Below the pieces are notes generated by a model. That model worked only from the letters and a program-made list of their open reading frames with translations. It did not search any database and was not told the origin of the DNA. The position numbers and the translations under genes are program-made. From Micavibrio sp. (lineage in GTDB: Bacteria; Pseudomonadota; Alphaproteobacteria; Micavibrionales; UBA2020): 64,000 nucleotides of DNA. How positions within the stretch are numbered: the first letter of the stretch is position 1; each line of letters begins with the position of its first letter. The stretch spans positions 491,512-555,511 of the forward strand of contig JAPWJZ010000004.1 in NCBI GenBank assembly GCA_028283745.1, given 5' to 3'. Shown here in pieces: positions 62,827 through 64,000 of this stretch.

Positions 62827-64000
62827 ATGACGCACATCCTTGTAGTTGATGACGAAACAGAGATCCGCCAATCGCTGGAAACCATCCTGCGTGAGGAAGG
62901 CTATGCCGTAGCCTCCAGCGGGACCGCCACGGAAGGGCTGGAGCTGATCCGCGACGTGGAGTACGACGTCGTGCTGCTGGATATCTGGCTACCCGATGGC
63001 GACGGCCTTGAGGTGCTGGCACGCATCCGCGATCTCGCGCTGGCAGCGCCGCCAGAGGTGGTCATCATCTCCGGCCACGGCACCATTGAGTCTGCTGTTC
63101 GAGCCACCAAGCTGGGCGCGTATGACTTTCTGGAAAAGCCGCTCTCGCTGGATCGCACACTGCTCTTGTTGAAGAACGCAACCGAAGCGCGTCGCCTGCG
63201 TCGTGACAACTCAGAGTTTCAGCAGCAGCTTGCGCAGAAGGCCTATCTCACCGGCGAAAGCGTGCCCATGAAGGCGCTGCGTCAGCAGATTCGCCTGATG
63301 GCTCCCACCAACGGCCGCGTGCTCATCTACGGTGAATCCGGCAGCGGCAAGGAACGCATTGCGCGCACCATGCATGCGGAAAGCCTGCGTGCGGATAGGC
63401 CATTCATTGAGTTGAACTGTGCTGCGATCCCCGAGGACTACATCGAAAGCGAACTCTTTGGCTATCGTCACAGCGCTGTTCCCGGTGGGCCAGCGGAGAA
63501 GCGCGGCACCTTCGAACGCGCGGATGGCGGCACGCTCTTTCTGGATGAAGTGGGCGACATGAGCCTGAAGACGCAGGCCAAGGTGTTGCGCACGCTGGAT
63601 GAACAGCGCTTCTATCCTGTGGGCGCGTCGCAACCCGTGCATGTGGATGTGCGCGTGATCGCCGCCACCAACAAGGACCTGGAAGACGAGATCATCAAGG
63701 GCAACTTCCGCGAAGACCTGTTTTATCGTCTGAACGTCATTCCGTTTTATGTGCCACCGCTGCGCGATCGACTGGAAGATGTGCCATCGCTGGTGCAGGA
63801 GTTTCTCAGCGAATTTGGCCGCCAGTATGGACGGCCGCGCGTGGAGATTTCGCCTGACGCCATCACCGCGCTGAAGCAATATGCACTGGCCGGGCAATGT
63901 GCGCGAGCTGCGCAACGTGGTGGAGCGCGTGCTGATCCTCAACCCCAAGGCCACACGCGTCTCGAAGCCAAAGCACCTTCCCATGCTCGTGCAACGCACC
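62827..64000 (+). CDS. NtrX-like sigma-54-type response regulator, 3' cut by window and frameshifted near the end
   Basis: Receiver (VVDDETEIRQSLETIL, phospho-Asp in LLDIWLPDGDG, Ser in ISGHGTIES, Lys in LEKPLS) fused to an AAA+ domain (Walker A YGESGSGKE, Walker B GGTLFLDEVGDM, FREDLFYRLNVIPFYVPPLRDR). The GAFTGA loop that touches sigma-54 is replaced by SAVPGG (63472-63489). After ALKQYA the frame continues open to the edge as LAGQCARAAQ, but the expected WPGNVRELRNVVERVLI is one base over, so one extra base lies at 63884-63886. The gene is followed out of the window. It starts 71 bp after the kinase and is its likely partner. Confidence 0.82.
   Translation, partial: MTHILVVDDETEIRQSLETILREEGYAVASSGTATEGLELIRDVEYDVVLLDIWLPDGDGLEVLARIRDLALAAPPEVVIISGHGTIESAVRATKLGAYDFLEKPLSLDRTLLLLKNATEARRLRRDNSEFQQQLAQKAYLTGESVPMKALRQQIRLMAPTNGRVLIYGESGSGKERIARTMHAESLRADRPFIELNCAAIPEDYIESELFGYRHSAVPGGPAEKRGTFERADGGTLFLDEVGDMSLKTQAKVLRTLDEQRFYPVGASQPVHVDVRVIAATNKDLEDEIIKGNFREDLFYRLNVIPFYVPPLRDRLEDVPSLVQEFLSEFGRQYGRPRVEISPDAITALKQYALAGQCARAAQRGGARADPQPQGHTRLEAKAPSHARATH

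Overview
The window reads as chromosomal DNA of a GC-rich bacterium, most likely an acidobacterium of the Terriglobus/Granulicella/Edaphobacter type. This is inferred from the gene mix (bactofilin, GerMN protein beside an N-acetylmuramoyl-L-alanine amidase, NtrY/NtrX-like pair, Ig-like-repeat lipoprotein); no 16S or marker tree was possible. Almost everything is coding. No tRNA, rRNA, CRISPR array, insertion sequence or phage gene was seen, and no gene-free stretch exceeds 300 bases. The longest gaps are 9183-9414, 60324-60566, 59080-59264 and 43907-44086, and each is described below.

Layout. (1) 1-7379: a compact chemotaxis operon, cheA (5' end cut by the window) - cheW - soluble PAS/PAS receptor (frameshifted as read) - cheB - cheR - cheY-like - CheX-like. 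(2) 7363-9182: kdgK-eda for 2-keto-3-deoxygluconate catabolism, with a candidate operator upstream. (3) 9415-24418: a secreted phospholipase D-like lipoprotein, fabI, an amidohydrolase, ABC-F ATPase, tag, an Hsp70-like protein, a CSS-motif EAL phosphodiesterase, ispG, a glycosyltransferase and MFS pair, queF and an M48 protease. (4) 24545-30766: CoA-binding protein plus DsbD-like protein, rarA plus an SpoU-type methyltransferase, a Sua5-type protein and a YdcF/ElyC-like protein. (5) 30841-39353: a complete reductive pyrimidine catabolic cluster on the minus strand (amidohydrolase, PreT, PreA, dihydropyrimidinase, NCS1 permease, class III aminotransferase). (6) 39462-48771: prfB with its classical recoding site, lnt, a small AT-hook-like protein followed by a 25-bp perfect inverted repeat, a methyltransferase-like gene plus bactofilin, mazG, uvrC and a zinc metallopeptidase. 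(7) 48896-57777: GT39 protein plus rsmA, ruvC, amidase plus GerMN protein, LVIVD plus DUF305 pair, murI and an EVE protein. (8) 57787-64000: a CLC-F type fluoride transporter under a fluoride riboswitch, mreB, and an NtrY/NtrX-like two-component pair running off the window.

The strongest individual observations are four. First, the fluoride riboswitch overlaps a hairpin that can hide the ribosome binding site of the CLC-F gene. Second, the pyrimidine-degradation cluster is self-contained. Third, prfB has intact programmed frameshift signals but a second, unexpected frame break. Fourth, five frame breaks in conserved genes are spread over the window and all have the sign of one extra base, three of them in the last 2 kb. 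The last pattern suggests base-insertion errors in the underlying assembly at least as much as real gene decay. I did not find a convincing wholly new system; the least explained items are the AT-hook-like gene with its giant palindrome, the PLD lipoprotein architecture and the LVIVD/DUF305 pair.
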